Shown here piece after piece: positions 8,110 to 16,501 of a DNA stretch of 56,599 nt. The position numbers and the translations under genes were made by a program. This DNA comes from Bog-793 sp035625025 (GTDB lineage Bacteria > Actinomycetota > Acidimicrobiia > Acidimicrobiales > Bog-793). The notes beneath the pieces are model-generated. The model worked only from the letters and a program-made list of their open reading frames with translations, was not told where the DNA came from and searched no databases. The stretch is from positions 1 through 56,599 of the forward strand of contig DASPQJ010000020.1 of the NCBI GenBank assembly GCA_035625025.1. The letters are read 5' to 3'. Position 1 is the first letter of the stretch, and every line of letters starts with the position of its first letter.

Positions 8110-9666
8110 GTGAGCAGCACAGAATTCTCCGCCGCGGAACTGGGACTCGGTGCCGCCGAAGGCAACCGCACCGCTTTGAGCGGCCCGACGCGTCGGCCCG
8201 ACCCGCTCGCGCTCGTCATCTTCGGGGCCTCAGGGGATCTCGCGGGCCGCAAGATCCTCCCGGCGCTCAGCCGCCTCGCCGCCCGGGGCGCGCTGCCGGA
8301 GGAGTTCACCGTGATCGGCGTGGCCCGCACGCCGCTCAGCGACGACGAGTTCCAGGGGCGGGCCCGGGAGGCCGGCGAACCGGGGAACTCAGCCGAGTGG
8401 GACAGGCGCGTCGCCCACTTCTCGTACATCTCCGGCGACAGCGCCGACCCGGCGACGTTCGAACGCCTTGCCCAGAGGCTCGCCGTGGCCGATCGGACGG
8501 TGGGAACCGCGGGCAACCGGCTCTACTACCTCGCGACCGTCCCGTCGCAGTTCGCGGTCGTCGTGCGGGGCCTCGGCGGGAAGCATCTCAACGCCGCCGG
8601 GCGACGGGAGGGCTTCGCGCGCCTCGTCGTCGAGAAGCCCTTCGGCACCGACTTCGAGAGCGCGCGGCAGCTCTCCGCCGAGATCCACGCCCACTTCGAC
8701 GAGGAACAGATCTTCCGTATCGACCACTACATGGGCAAGGAGACGGTGCAGAACATCCTCGCCCTGCGGTTCGCCAACTCGGTCTTCGAGCCGATCTGGA
8801 ATCGGCGCCACGTCGACCACGTCCAGGTGATGGTCGCCGAGAGCCTCGGCGTCGAAGGCCGCGGCGGGTTCTACGAGCAGGCCGGCGCGCTGCGGGACAT
8901 CGTCCAGAACCACCTGATGCAGGTGCTGGCGCTGACGCTCATGGAGCCGCCGGGGGCGGCCGAGGGAGACATCATCCGGGACGAGAAGGTGAAGCTTCTC
9001 CGATCCGTCGTCGTGCCCGAGGAGCGCGACGTCGTCTCCCGGGTCGTGCGGGGCCAGTATGGAGCCGGCACGGTCGACGGCGAGCCGGTCCCGGCCTACC
9101 GCGACGAGCCCGGCGTCGACCCGCAGTCCGAGGTCGAGACGTACGTCGCGATGCGCGTCGACGTCGACAACTGGCGCTGGGCCGGGGTGCCGATCTTTTT
9201 GCGGACCGGCAAGCGGCTCCGCCACCGGCGGACCGAGGTGGTCATGGTCTTCCAGCGCCCGCCGCACCTGCCTTTTGCCGGCAAGCTGGCGCGTGACTTG
9301 CGGCGGGACTCGCTCACGTTGCGGATCCAGCCCGACGACGGGATCAGCCTCTCGTTCGGCGCCAAGGTCCCGGGGCCGACGTTCACGGTCCGCAACGTCT
9401 CGATGGACTTCTCCTATCTGCAGAGCTTCCCCGGCCAGACCGTCGACGCCTACGAGCGGCTGCTCGTCGACGCCATGGTCGGCGATCCGACACTTTTCAT
9501 CCGCGACGACGAGGTCCAGCGGGCCTGGACGATCGTCCGGCCGCTGCAGGAGGCCTTCGCCGCGGACGCGCCGCCTCTCGCGCCCTACGCCGCCGGAAGC
9601 TGGGGGCCGGAGGCCGCGGACCGATTGCTCGAATCCGTCGAGCGGCACTGGCGCAACTCCGACTAG
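8110..9666 (+). CDS. zwf: Glucose-6-phosphate 1-dehydrogenase
   Basis: Oxidises glucose-6-phosphate to 6-phosphogluconolactone, normally with NADP+. The 518-residue protein shows the Rossmann start VIFGASGDLAGRK (near 37) and the active-site motif RIDHYMGKE (near 204) containing the substrate-binding His and Lys. I chose GTG 8110, 19 bases after the tal stop, because the dinucleotide-binding strand then sits at the usual distance; the frame is open further upstream inside tal. The next genes supply the lactonase and F420 synthesis. Confidence 0.96.
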   Translation: MSSTEFSAAELGLGAAEGNRTALSGPTRRPDPLALVIFGASGDLAGRKILPALSRLAARGALPEEFTVIGVARTPLSDDEFQGRAREAGEPGNSAEWDRRVAHFSYISGDSADPATFERLAQRLAVADRTVGTAGNRLYYLATVPSQFAVVVRGLGGKHLNAAGRREGFARLVVEKPFGTDFESARQLSAEIHAHFDEEQIFRIDHYMGKETVQNILALRFANSVFEPIWNRRHVDHVQVMVAESLGVEGRGGFYEQAGALRDIVQNHLMQVLALTLMEPPGAAEGDIIRDEKVKLLRSVVVPEERDVVSRVVRGQYGAGTVDGEPVPAYRDEPGVDPQSEVETYVAMRVDVDNWRWAGVPIFLRTGKRLRHRRTEVVMVFQRPPHLPFAGKLARDLRRDSLTLRIQPDDGISLSFGAKVPGPTFTVRNVSMDFSYLQSFPGQTVDAYERLLVDAMVGDPTLFIRDDEVQRAWTIVRPLQEAFAADAPPLAPYAAGSWGPEAADRLLESVERHWRNSD

Positions 9667-9683
9667 CGGCGAAGGGCGGGGTC

Positions 9684-10361
9684 ATGATCGGCGAGGTGCG
9701 CGTGGTTCCCGACGTGGGAGCCGCCTTCGCGGCCCTCGTCGCCGACGAGGTCACCGCGACGAGCGCGCCGCGCTTCCGCCTCGGTTGCTCGGGCGGCGCC
9801 TCCGGGGTGGCCTGCTTCTCCCGTCTCGCCGCGGAACCGGGGATCTCGTGGGGGCGGGTCGAGTGCTACTTCGCCGACGAGCGCTGTGTCGAGCCGACCT
9901 CACCCGACGCCAACGCGCGGGCGATCTCCGAGGCCCTCGGCGAAGTCCGCGGCGAACTCGCCGGATTTCACCCGATGTCGTGCGCGGCGGGCCCGGAGGC
10001 CTACGGCGCGCTCGTCGCGGCAGCCGGCGGCTTCGACCTGCTCCAACTCGGTCTGGGACCCGACGGGCACACCGCGTCGCTCTTCCCCGGGGCGGACGGA
10101 CACGACGCGCCCCCCGGCGCGCTCGTCATCGCCAACGCCGACCCCTCGGGTCGGAACCCCTTCGAGCGCCTGACCCTCACGTTCGAGGGGATCGCCCGGG
10201 CCCGACTCGTCGTCGTCACGGTGATCGGCGCGGCCAAAGCAGGCCCGCTGGCGCGGATCGCGGCCGGGGAGGACCTCCCCGCCGGGCGGATCCGCGGGGG
10301 CCGGGTCGTCTGGCTCGTCGACCCCGCCGCGGCCCCGCACCCCGGGGGGGACGGGGCGTGA
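9684..10361 (+). CDS. pgl: 6-phosphogluconolactonase
   Basis: Hydrolyses 6-phosphogluconolactone, the product of Zwf. The 225 residues contain ADERCV (near 65) and LGLGPDGHTASLFPG (near 120), the two active-site blocks of the NagB/SugB-type lactonase. ATG at 9684, 17 bases after zwf. Its stop overlaps the fbiC GTG start by 4 nt (GTGA), which suggests coupled translation of lactonase and FO synthase. Confidence 0.95.
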   Translation: MIGEVRVVPDVGAAFAALVADEVTATSAPRFRLGCSGGASGVACFSRLAAEPGISWGRVECYFADERCVEPTSPDANARAISEALGEVRGELAGFHPMSCAAGPEAYGALVAAAGGFDLLQLGLGPDGHTASLFPGADGHDAPPGALVIANADPSGRNPFERLTLTFEGIARARLVVVTVIGAAKAGPLARIAAGEDLPAGRIRGGRVVWLVDPAAAPHPGGDGA

Positions 10362-12661
10362 CCGGGGCGATCCGCCCCCGGACCTGGCGCGACGACGAAC
10401 TTTTGCGCGCGCCCGTCGCCGAGCTCGTCGCGGCCGGCGGAGAGGCCCGGCGGAGCCGCTTCGGGCGTCGCGTGACGTACTCGCCGAAGGTCTTTGTCGC
10501 GCTGACGATGCTCTGTCGCGACCGTTGCGGTTACTGCACGTTCGCCAAGCCGCCGGGGCGCCTCGCGGCCCCCTACCTGTCGCCGGAGGAGGTCGTGGCC
10601 CTCGCCGTCGCCGGGCGGAAGGCGGGCTGTCACGAGGCCCTCTTCACGCTCGGTGAGAGCCCCGAGGATCGTTACCGGGGGGCGCGCGCCTGGCTCGCGG
10701 CCCACGGCTACCGCTCGACCGTCGAGTACCTCGCCGCCGCGGCGGCTCTCGTCGGCGAGCGCGCCGGATTGCTCGTCCACTGCAACGCCGGGGCGCTCGG
10801 CGCGGACGAACTCGCGCTCCTCCGGACCGTGAGTGTCAGCCAGGGGATGATGCTCGAGTCGCTCGTGCCCGGGCTCGCCTGCCACCGCCTGGCACCGGAC
10901 AAGGACCCCGGGAGTCGTCTCGCGACCCTCGAGGCCGCGGGACGACTGGCGATCCCGTTCACGACCGGGGTCCTCGTCGGCATCGGCGAGACCCGGCGGG
11001 ATCGCCTCGACGCCCTGCGGGCGATCGCCGACGCCCAGCGCCGCTACGGCCACGTCCAGGAGGTCCTCGTCCAGGGTTTCCTCCCGAAACCCGGGACCGC
11101 AATGCGCGCCGCGCCGCCCTGTCCCCTCGACGAGCTGCGCTGGACGGTCGCGGCCGCCCGGCTGATCCTGCCCGGCGCGGTCCACGTCCAGTCGCCGCCG
11201 AATCTTGTCGACGACCCGGTCGTGCTCGTCGACGCCGGGGCCGACGATCTCGGCGGGATCTCGCCACTGACGATCGACGAGGTCAACCCCGAGCGGGCCT
11301 GGCCGACCCTCGCTTGTCTGGGCGAGGACCTCGCGGCCGCCGGCTACGAGCTGGCACCGCGCCTCGCCGTCCAGCCCGAGTACGTGGCGGCGCCGGAGCG
11401 GTGGTTCGCGCCGCCGGTACGGGCCGCGATCCTCGAGCACTGCGACGCCGAGGGGCTGGCGCGGGACAGCGCCTGGTGCGCCGGGTCCGACGTCGCTCCC
11501 CCAGTTCTCGTCGCCCCGGGGCGGGCCCCGGCCCGGGGCGTCGGGCCCCGTGGTCCCGTCGACGAGGTGCTCGCCGGGGTCGAGGCCGGCCGGGACCCTG
11601 GCGTCGAGGAGGTGGTGACCCTGTTCTCCGCCCGGGGGACGGAGGTGCGGAGGATCGCCGCCTTCGCCGACGAACTGCGCGCCAGGGCCGTCGGCGACAC
11701 CGTCACGTTCGTCGTGAACCGGAACATCAACTACACGAACATCTGCACCTACAAGTGCCGGTTCTGCGCTTTTTCCAAGGGGCCGCTCTCGCTGAATCTG
11801 CGCGGGCAACCGTATCTTTTGAGCCTCGACGAGATCGCGAGCCGCGTCACCGAGGCCGAGGGCGCCGGCGCGACCGAGGTCTGCCTGCAGGGCGGGATCC
11901 ACCCCGATTTCGACGGGAACTACTACCTCGAGGTCATCCGGGCGGTGCGGGCCGCCTCGGACAAGATCCACATCCACGGTTTCACCGCGCTCGAAGTGAC
12001 CGAGGGGGCGCGCCGGCTCGGCGAACCGTTGGAGTCGTACCTGCGGCGGCTCTACGAGGCCGGGCTGCGGTCGCTTCCCGGGACGGCGGCGGAGATCCTC
12101 GACGACGAGATCCGAGCCGTTCTCTGCCCGGACAAGGTGACGACGGCCGAGTGGCTCGAGGCCCACCGCACGGCCCACCGGGTCGGACTGCGCTCCAACG
12201 TGACGATCATGTTCGGCTCGGTCGAATCGCCCCTCCATTGGGCGCGCCACCTCCTGGCGACGCGCGACCTCGCCCGGGAGACGGGCGGGTTCACCGAGTT
12301 CGTGCCGCTGCCCTTCGTGCACATGGCGTCGCCGATCTACCTCGCGCACCACGCCCGGCGGGGACCGACGTTTCGCGAGGTCGTCCTCATGCACGCCATC
12401 GGTCGCATCGTCTATGACGGGGTGATCGACAACGTCCAGGCCAGTTGGGTGAAGACCGGACCCGAGGGACTCCGGCAACTCCTCCAGGCGGGCTGCAACG
12501 ACGTCGGCGGGACGCTCATGGACGAGAACATCTCGCGCGCCGCCGGGGCGTCGCACGGCCAGATGATGACGCCGGAGGCTTTCCGCGCCCTCGTCGAGCC
12601 GCTCGGCCGCCGACTGGAGCAGCGCACGACCCTCTACGACCGGTTGAAGGTGCCGGCGTGA
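10358..12661 (+). CDS. fbiC: FO synthase FbiC (fused CofG-CofH)
   Basis: Bifunctional radical-SAM enzyme that joins the riboflavin precursor 5-amino-6-ribitylamino-uracil and tyrosine to make FO, the chromophore of coenzyme F420. The 767 residues contain two [4Fe-4S] radical-SAM motifs: C53-x3-C57-x2-C60 in the N-terminal CofG half and C463-x3-C467-x2-C470 in the C-terminal CofH half. It is shorter than M. tuberculosis FbiC (856), mainly at the N-terminus and linker. The GTG start overlaps pgl and the stop overlaps the next gene, each by 4 nt. Co-transcription with tal-zwf-pgl ties F420 supply to pentose phosphate flux. Confidence 0.96.
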   Translation: MTGAIRPRTWRDDELLRAPVAELVAAGGEARRSRFGRRVTYSPKVFVALTMLCRDRCGYCTFAKPPGRLAAPYLSPEEVVALAVAGRKAGCHEALFTLGESPEDRYRGARAWLAAHGYRSTVEYLAAAAALVGERAGLLVHCNAGALGADELALLRTVSVSQGMMLESLVPGLACHRLAPDKDPGSRLATLEAAGRLAIPFTTGVLVGIGETRRDRLDALRAIADAQRRYGHVQEVLVQGFLPKPGTAMRAAPPCPLDELRWTVAAARLILPGAVHVQSPPNLVDDPVVLVDAGADDLGGISPLTIDEVNPERAWPTLACLGEDLAAAGYELAPRLAVQPEYVAAPERWFAPPVRAAILEHCDAEGLARDSAWCAGSDVAPPVLVAPGRAPARGVGPRGPVDEVLAGVEAGRDPGVEEVVTLFSARGTEVRRIAAFADELRARAVGDTVTFVVNRNINYTNICTYKCRFCAFSKGPLSLNLRGQPYLLSLDEIASRVTEAEGAGATEVCLQGGIHPDFDGNYYLEVIRAVRAASDKIHIHGFTALEVTEGARRLGEPLESYLRRLYEAGLRSLPGTAAEILDDEIRAVLCPDKVTTAEWLEAHRTAHRVGLRSNVTIMFGSVESPLHWARHLLATRDLARETGGFTEFVPLPFVHMASPIYLAHHARRGPTFREVVLMHAIGRIVYDGVIDNVQASWVKTGPEGLRQLLQAGCNDVGGTLMDENISRAAGASHGQMMTPEAFRALVEPLGRRLEQRTTLYDRLKVPA

Positions 12662-13740
12662 CGGCGCACCGGGACCGCGCCTCTCTCCCCACCGGCGAGG
12701 AGAGCCCGGAGGTCGCGGCGCTCGTGGAATTGTTCCTCGGAACCGCGAAGGTGAGCCAGGACCGCGACGTCGTGCGCGGGATCGTGCTCGCGACGCTCGA
12801 GCTCACGCGGGGCGACGCCAGCCGGCTCGACCTGAAGCTCGCCCGCGCCGCGCTCGGCGAGATGGCGGAGGCCTTCCAGATGTTCGCCCCCTACCGGGAC
12901 GTGCGGAAGGTGACGCTGTTCGGTTCGGCCCGCACGGAGCCCTCGGACCGCACGTACGAGCTTGCCCGCGAGCTCGCGGCCCGCTTCGCGGCCGCCGGAT
13001 GGATGGTCGTCACGGGCGCCGGGCCCGGGATCATGGCCGCCGGCAACGAGGGCGCCGGCGAGGCGATGGCGATCGGGGTGAACATCCGCCTGCCCGGCGA
13101 GACGGAGCCCAACCAGTGGATCGCCGACAACTCCAAGCTCGTCGAGATGAAGTACTTCTTCACGCGCAAGCTGATGTTGATCAAGGAGTCCTCGGGCTTC
13201 CTCGTCCTGCCGGGCGGCTTCGGGACCCTCGACGAGTGCTTCGAGCTGCTCACGCTGTTGCAGACCGGCAAGGCCGAGCCGGCGCCGATCGTGCTCGTCG
13301 ACGGCCCGGGCGAGCGCTACTGGCAGGGCTGGGAGGACTTCGTCGCCGCCCAGGTCTTCGGGCGGGGCTTCGCCGACCCGGTCGAGGCGGCGCTTTACCG
13401 GATCACCGACGACCTCGACGTCGCGGTCCGGGAGATCCTCGGGTTCCATCGCAACTACCACTCCCGCCGGTTCGTCAACGACGCCATGGTCATCCGGCTG
13501 CGCTACGCGCCGAGCGACCTGGAACTCGCCTCGCTGTCGGCGACGTTCGCCGACATCTGCTCGGACAAGGGGATCTGGCGGACCGAGGCCTACCCCGTCG
13601 AGCGCGCCAGCCACGACCACGTCGATCTGCCGCGCATCGCCTGCGAGTTCAACCGGGTCCACCACGGTCGGCTCCGTCAGCTCATCGACGCGCTGAACGC
13701 CCTCAGCCCCCCGGGCGCGCCGACCCCGTCCCGGACCTAG
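12658..13740 (+). CDS. LOG-family (TIGR00730-like) protein, long form
   Basis: A 360-residue protein with a Rossmann-type LOG domain in its middle. GAGPGIMAAGNEGA (near 120) and LPGGFGTLDE (near 183) are the family's phosphate-binding and catalytic motifs. Short LOG proteins release cytokinin bases from their ribotides; this long form, with about 85 extra N-terminal and 100 extra C-terminal residues, may be a general nucleotide 5'-monophosphate nucleosidase. GTG 12658 overlaps the fbiC stop by 4 nt. Why it shares the fbiC operon is unknown; AMP/ribotide turnover is a possible link. Confidence 0.85.
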   Translation: MTAHRDRASLPTGEESPEVAALVELFLGTAKVSQDRDVVRGIVLATLELTRGDASRLDLKLARAALGEMAEAFQMFAPYRDVRKVTLFGSARTEPSDRTYELARELAARFAAAGWMVVTGAGPGIMAAGNEGAGEAMAIGVNIRLPGETEPNQWIADNSKLVEMKYFFTRKLMLIKESSGFLVLPGGFGTLDECFELLTLLQTGKAEPAPIVLVDGPGERYWQGWEDFVAAQVFGRGFADPVEAALYRITDDLDVAVREILGFHRNYHSRRFVNDAMVIRLRYAPSDLELASLSATFADICSDKGIWRTEAYPVERASHDHVDLPRIACEFNRVHHGRLRQLIDALNALSPPGAPTPSRT

Positions 13741-13759
13741 TCGGAGCCGCCGGGTCGTC

Positions 13760-14110
13760 TCAGGCCCGGCCGAAGTCGTCCTCGAGCCGGACGATGTCGG
13801 CCTCGGCGAACGACTCCCCGTGCTGGACCTCGATGAAGACGAGATCGTCTACGCCCGTGTTCTCGATCCGGTGGGCGGCGCGCCGCGGCACGTCGATCGC
13901 CGTTCCCGGCGCGACAGGTTCTTCCACCCCGTCGACGGTGACCTTGCCCTGGCCGGCGACAACGAACCAGTGCTCGGCCCGCCCCTCGTGGCGCTGGTAG
14001 CTGAGACGCTTGCCGGGCCGGACGAGGATCGTCTTCACCTTGTGGTCGGTGGCGTCCTCGAGGACGGTGTAACTCCCCCAGGGGCGTTCGTCGTGCTCGC
14101 GCTCTTCCAC
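13760..14110 (-). CDS. Cupin, mannose-6-phosphate isomerase type II-like
   Basis: A 116-residue single-domain cupin like the C-terminal isomerase domain of ManC. ERPWGSY at the N-terminus, the metal-binding SYQRHEGRAEHW (near 45) and IDVPRRAAHRIEN (near 84) are the diagnostic blocks. It probably interconverts mannose-6-phosphate and fructose-6-phosphate, feeding PIM or polysaccharide synthesis. The start is taken as GTG 14110, directly before the conserved block; no ribosome site is clear, so the start is uncertain. It converges with the LOG gene. Confidence 0.82.
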   Translation of the reverse strand: MEEREHDERPWGSYTVLEDATDHKVKTILVRPGKRLSYQRHEGRAEHWFVVAGQGKVTVDGVEEPVAPGTAIDVPRRAAHRIENTGVDDLVFIEVQHGESFAEADIVRLEDDFGRA

Positions 14111-14151
14111 CGCCCCATCATCGTCGTTTTGGCCTCCCCGGGCGACAGGGC

Positions 14152-14343
14152 TCAGCTTCCCCCGAGAAGATGGCGCGCCCGTTCGAGGGCGTGGCGCGCC
14201 CGGACGAGGCGGCGCTCGATCTCCGGCCGGGTCGTGGCGCCCCGCTCGACGGCGGCGCGCAGGGACTCGAGCGCGAGGTCGTCGAGCCGCTCGATGAGGG
14301 AATCGAGCGCCGAGCAGATCTCGTCGACGCGTTCGTCTGCCAC
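14152..14343 (-). CDS. Small helical hypothetical protein
   Basis: A 63-residue, all-helical, charged protein from GTG 14343 (VADERVDEICSALDSLIERL...). AAGGAGGA lies 3-4 bases upstream, which supports this start over longer in-frame alternatives. The heptad-like leucine spacing suggests a short coiled coil or helical hairpin. Function unknown. It precedes the cupin gene by 41 bases on the same strand and diverges from thiD. Confidence 0.65.
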   Translation of the reverse strand: MADERVDEICSALDSLIERLDDLALESLRAAVERGATTRPEIERRLVRARHALERARHLLGGS

Positions 14344-14444
14344 CGTCCTCCTTCGGGCCCGGTCGCGCGCCACGGTATCGGGCGGGCGGCCCCCCGGCGG
14401 GATTGCCCCCCGAGGTGGTCCCAGCGGGCCCGTAGGATGACGAG

Positions 14445-15278
14445 ATGGCGCCGGCGAAAAGGTCCGCGCTGCGGGCCGACGAGCCACCCCCGGTCGCCCT
14501 CACGATCGCGGGCACCGATTCGGGCGGGGGCGCCGGCGTCGCGGTGGACCTGAAGACCTTCGCCGCGCTCGGGGTCTTCGGGACCCTCGTCGTCACGGCG
14601 GTGACGGCCCAGAACACGAAGTCCGTGCGCGCCGTCGAGGTCCTCGCCCCGGAGCTCGTCGACGCCCAGCTCGACGCGGTCCTCGACGACTTCGCGGTCG
14701 CGGCCGTGAAGACCGGGATGCTCGCCTCGCTTGCGATCGTGGAGAGGGTCGCGGCCCGGGCCGCGGCCGGGGCCCTGCCGTGTCTCGTCGTCGACCCGGT
14801 GATGGTCGCCACCTCCGGGTCGTCGCTCCTCGCGGGCGACGACCCGGCCGCCTACCGCCTGCTCCTCCCCCACGCGACGGTCGTGACCCCGAACCTCGCC
14901 GAGGCCGAGGTGCTCGTCGGCCGGCCCCTCGCCGGCGAGGCGGCGATGGGCGAGGCGGCGCGGGAGCTCTGCGCCCGGGGGGCGACCGCCGCGCTCGTGA
15001 AAGGCGGCCACCGCCCGGGGGCGGAGGCCGTCGACGTCCTGTGCTTTGCGGGCGAGCTCACCTGGTTGCGCGCTCCCTGGGTCGCGACCGGCAACGTCCA
15101 CGGCACGGGCTGCACGCTGTCGGCCGCGCTCGCGGCGCACCTTGCCGGGGGCGCCGGGATCGTCGAGGCCGCGTTTGCGGCGAAGCGCTTCGTCACGGAC
15201 TCGCTCCGGCGTTCCGCGACCGGGGGCCTCGGCCACGGCGCCGGGCCGCTCCACCGGCTCGGGCCGGGGAAGGCCTAG
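14445..15278 (+). CDS. thiD: Hydroxymethylpyrimidine (phosphate) kinase ThiD
   Basis: Phosphorylates HMP and HMP-P for thiamin synthesis. The 277 residues show the ribokinase-fold start TIAGTDSGGGAG (near 20), the block FAVAAVKTGMLAS (near 85), and the C-terminal anion-hole motif GTGCTLSAAL (near 222) with the catalytic region. It is separate from thiM-thiE at 42713, and no riboswitch is visible upstream of it. Its stop overlaps the convergent serS stop by 4 nt. Confidence 0.94.
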   Translation: MAPAKRSALRADEPPPVALTIAGTDSGGGAGVAVDLKTFAALGVFGTLVVTAVTAQNTKSVRAVEVLAPELVDAQLDAVLDDFAVAAVKTGMLASLAIVERVAARAAAGALPCLVVDPVMVATSGSSLLAGDDPAAYRLLLPHATVVTPNLAEAEVLVGRPLAGEAAMGEAARELCARGATAALVKGGHRPGAEAVDVLCFAGELTWLRAPWVATGNVHGTGCTLSAALAAHLAGGAGIVEAAFAAKRFVTDSLRRSATGGLGHGAGPLHRLGPGKA

Positions 15279-16501
15279 GCCCCGGGCGCGCCGATCCTCG
15301 GCGGCGCGCCGAAGCCGACGAGGACCGGGGGGACGGCGACGGAGCCGTCGGCGCGCTGGTAGGTCTCGACGAGGGCGATGAGGGCGCGCGCCGTGATCGC
15401 CGTCCCGTTCAGGGTGTGGACCGGGCGCAGCTCGCCCGCGGCGCGCACCCGGATGTTCAGCCGGCGGGCCTGGTAGTCGGTCGTGTTCGAGCAGGAGGTG
15501 AGCTCGCGGTAGCGGGCCTGGCTCGGGATCCACCCCTCGATGTCGTACTTCTTCGCCGCCGAGGGGCCGAGATCCCCCGCCGCGATGTTGACGACCCGGT
15601 AGGCGATGCCCAGCCCGGCGATGATCTCCTCTTCGATCGAAAGGATCGCTTCATGCTCGGCGGCGCTGGTCTCCGCCGTCGCGAAGACGAACATCTCGAC
15701 CTTGTCGAACTGGTGAACCCGGAAGATCCCGTGGGTGTCCTTCCCGGCGGCCCCGGACTCCCGCCGGAAACAGGTCGAGTAACCGGTGTAGCGCCGCGGC
15801 AGGGCCTCGGCTTCGAAGACGTCGCCGGAGTGGAGGCCGGCGAGCGCCACCTCCGAGGTCCCGGTGAGGTAGAGGCCGTCGGGCTCGACGCGGTAAAGGT
15901 TCGCCTCGTCGGTCGGCAAGAACCCCGTGCCGAACATCGCGGACTCCCTAACGAGCACGGGCGGCAGCACCGGGGTGAAGCCGTGCGCCATGACCCGGTC
16001 GAGCGCGTAGCGATACAGCGCCAGCTCGAGGAGGGCGACGTCGCCGATCCGGTAGGCGAAGCGCGTCCCGGAAAGCTGCGCCGCCTTGTCGATGGCGAAG
16101 ACCCCGAGGGAGAGGTGGTCCCGGGGCGGGAAGTCGAACCGGGGCGGCTCCCCGACCCGCCGCAGCTCGACGGCGTCCTCGTCGCTCACCCCGTCGGGGG
16201 CCGCCTCGTCGGGCGGGTTCGGGATCCGGCCGAGGAGCTCGTCCCGGCGGGCCGCGCTCTTGGCGAGGGCGGTCTCGGCCGTCTTCAGCTCCGCCTTGGC
16301 AGCCCCGAGCGCCCGGCGGGCCGTCTCGTCGGGACGTCCCTTCGGCCGCGTCGCCGCCCGGAGCTGCTCGACCCGGGCGGCGTCGAGCCGCCAGGTGCGG
16401 TCGACCTCGAGGAACTCGTCGAAGAGGGCGGCCGCGCCCTTGCGGGCGAGCGCGACCCGCAACCGGTCCGGCTCCGCGCGGGCCCGGTGGACGTCGATCA
16501 G
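15275..16501 (-). CDS. serS: Seryl-tRNA synthetase (apparent CTG start)
   Basis: Charges tRNA-Ser; class II synthetase. The 408 residues have the N-terminal tRNA-binding coiled coil (about 25-105), motif 2 CFRRESGAAGKDTHG and motif 3 SCSNTTDYQARR. The mature N-terminus should read (M)IDVHRARAEPDRLR, like other SerS proteins. In this position the codon is CTG (16501-16499); there is no in-frame ATG, GTG or TTG between it and sequence well inside secF, nor near the N-terminus downstream. The CTG overlaps the secF stop as CTGA, the same geometry as the other coupled genes here, with GAGGGGG a few bases upstream. It is the last gene of the sec cluster. Confidence 0.93.
   Translation of the reverse strand: MIDVHRARAEPDRLRVALARKGAAALFDEFLEVDRTWRLDAARVEQLRAATRPKGRPDETARRALGAAKAELKTAETALAKSAARRDELLGRIPNPPDEAAPDGVSDEDAVELRRVGEPPRFDFPPRDHLSLGVFAIDKAAQLSGTRFAYRIGDVALLELALYRYALDRVMAHGFTPVLPPVLVRESAMFGTGFLPTDEANLYRVEPDGLYLTGTSEVALAGLHSGDVFEAEALPRRYTGYSTCFRRESGAAGKDTHGIFRVHQFDKVEMFVFATAETSAAEHEAILSIEEEIIAGLGIAYRVVNIAAGDLGPSAAKKYDIEGWIPSQARYRELTSCSNTTDYQARRLNIRVRAAGELRPVHTLNGTAITARALIALVETYQRADGSVAVPPVLVGFGAPPRIGAPGA

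Noticed and set aside
10001..12556. 851-codon minus-strand open frame opposite pgl-fbiC
   Set aside because: High-GC shadow of a well-recognised fbiC; no domain.
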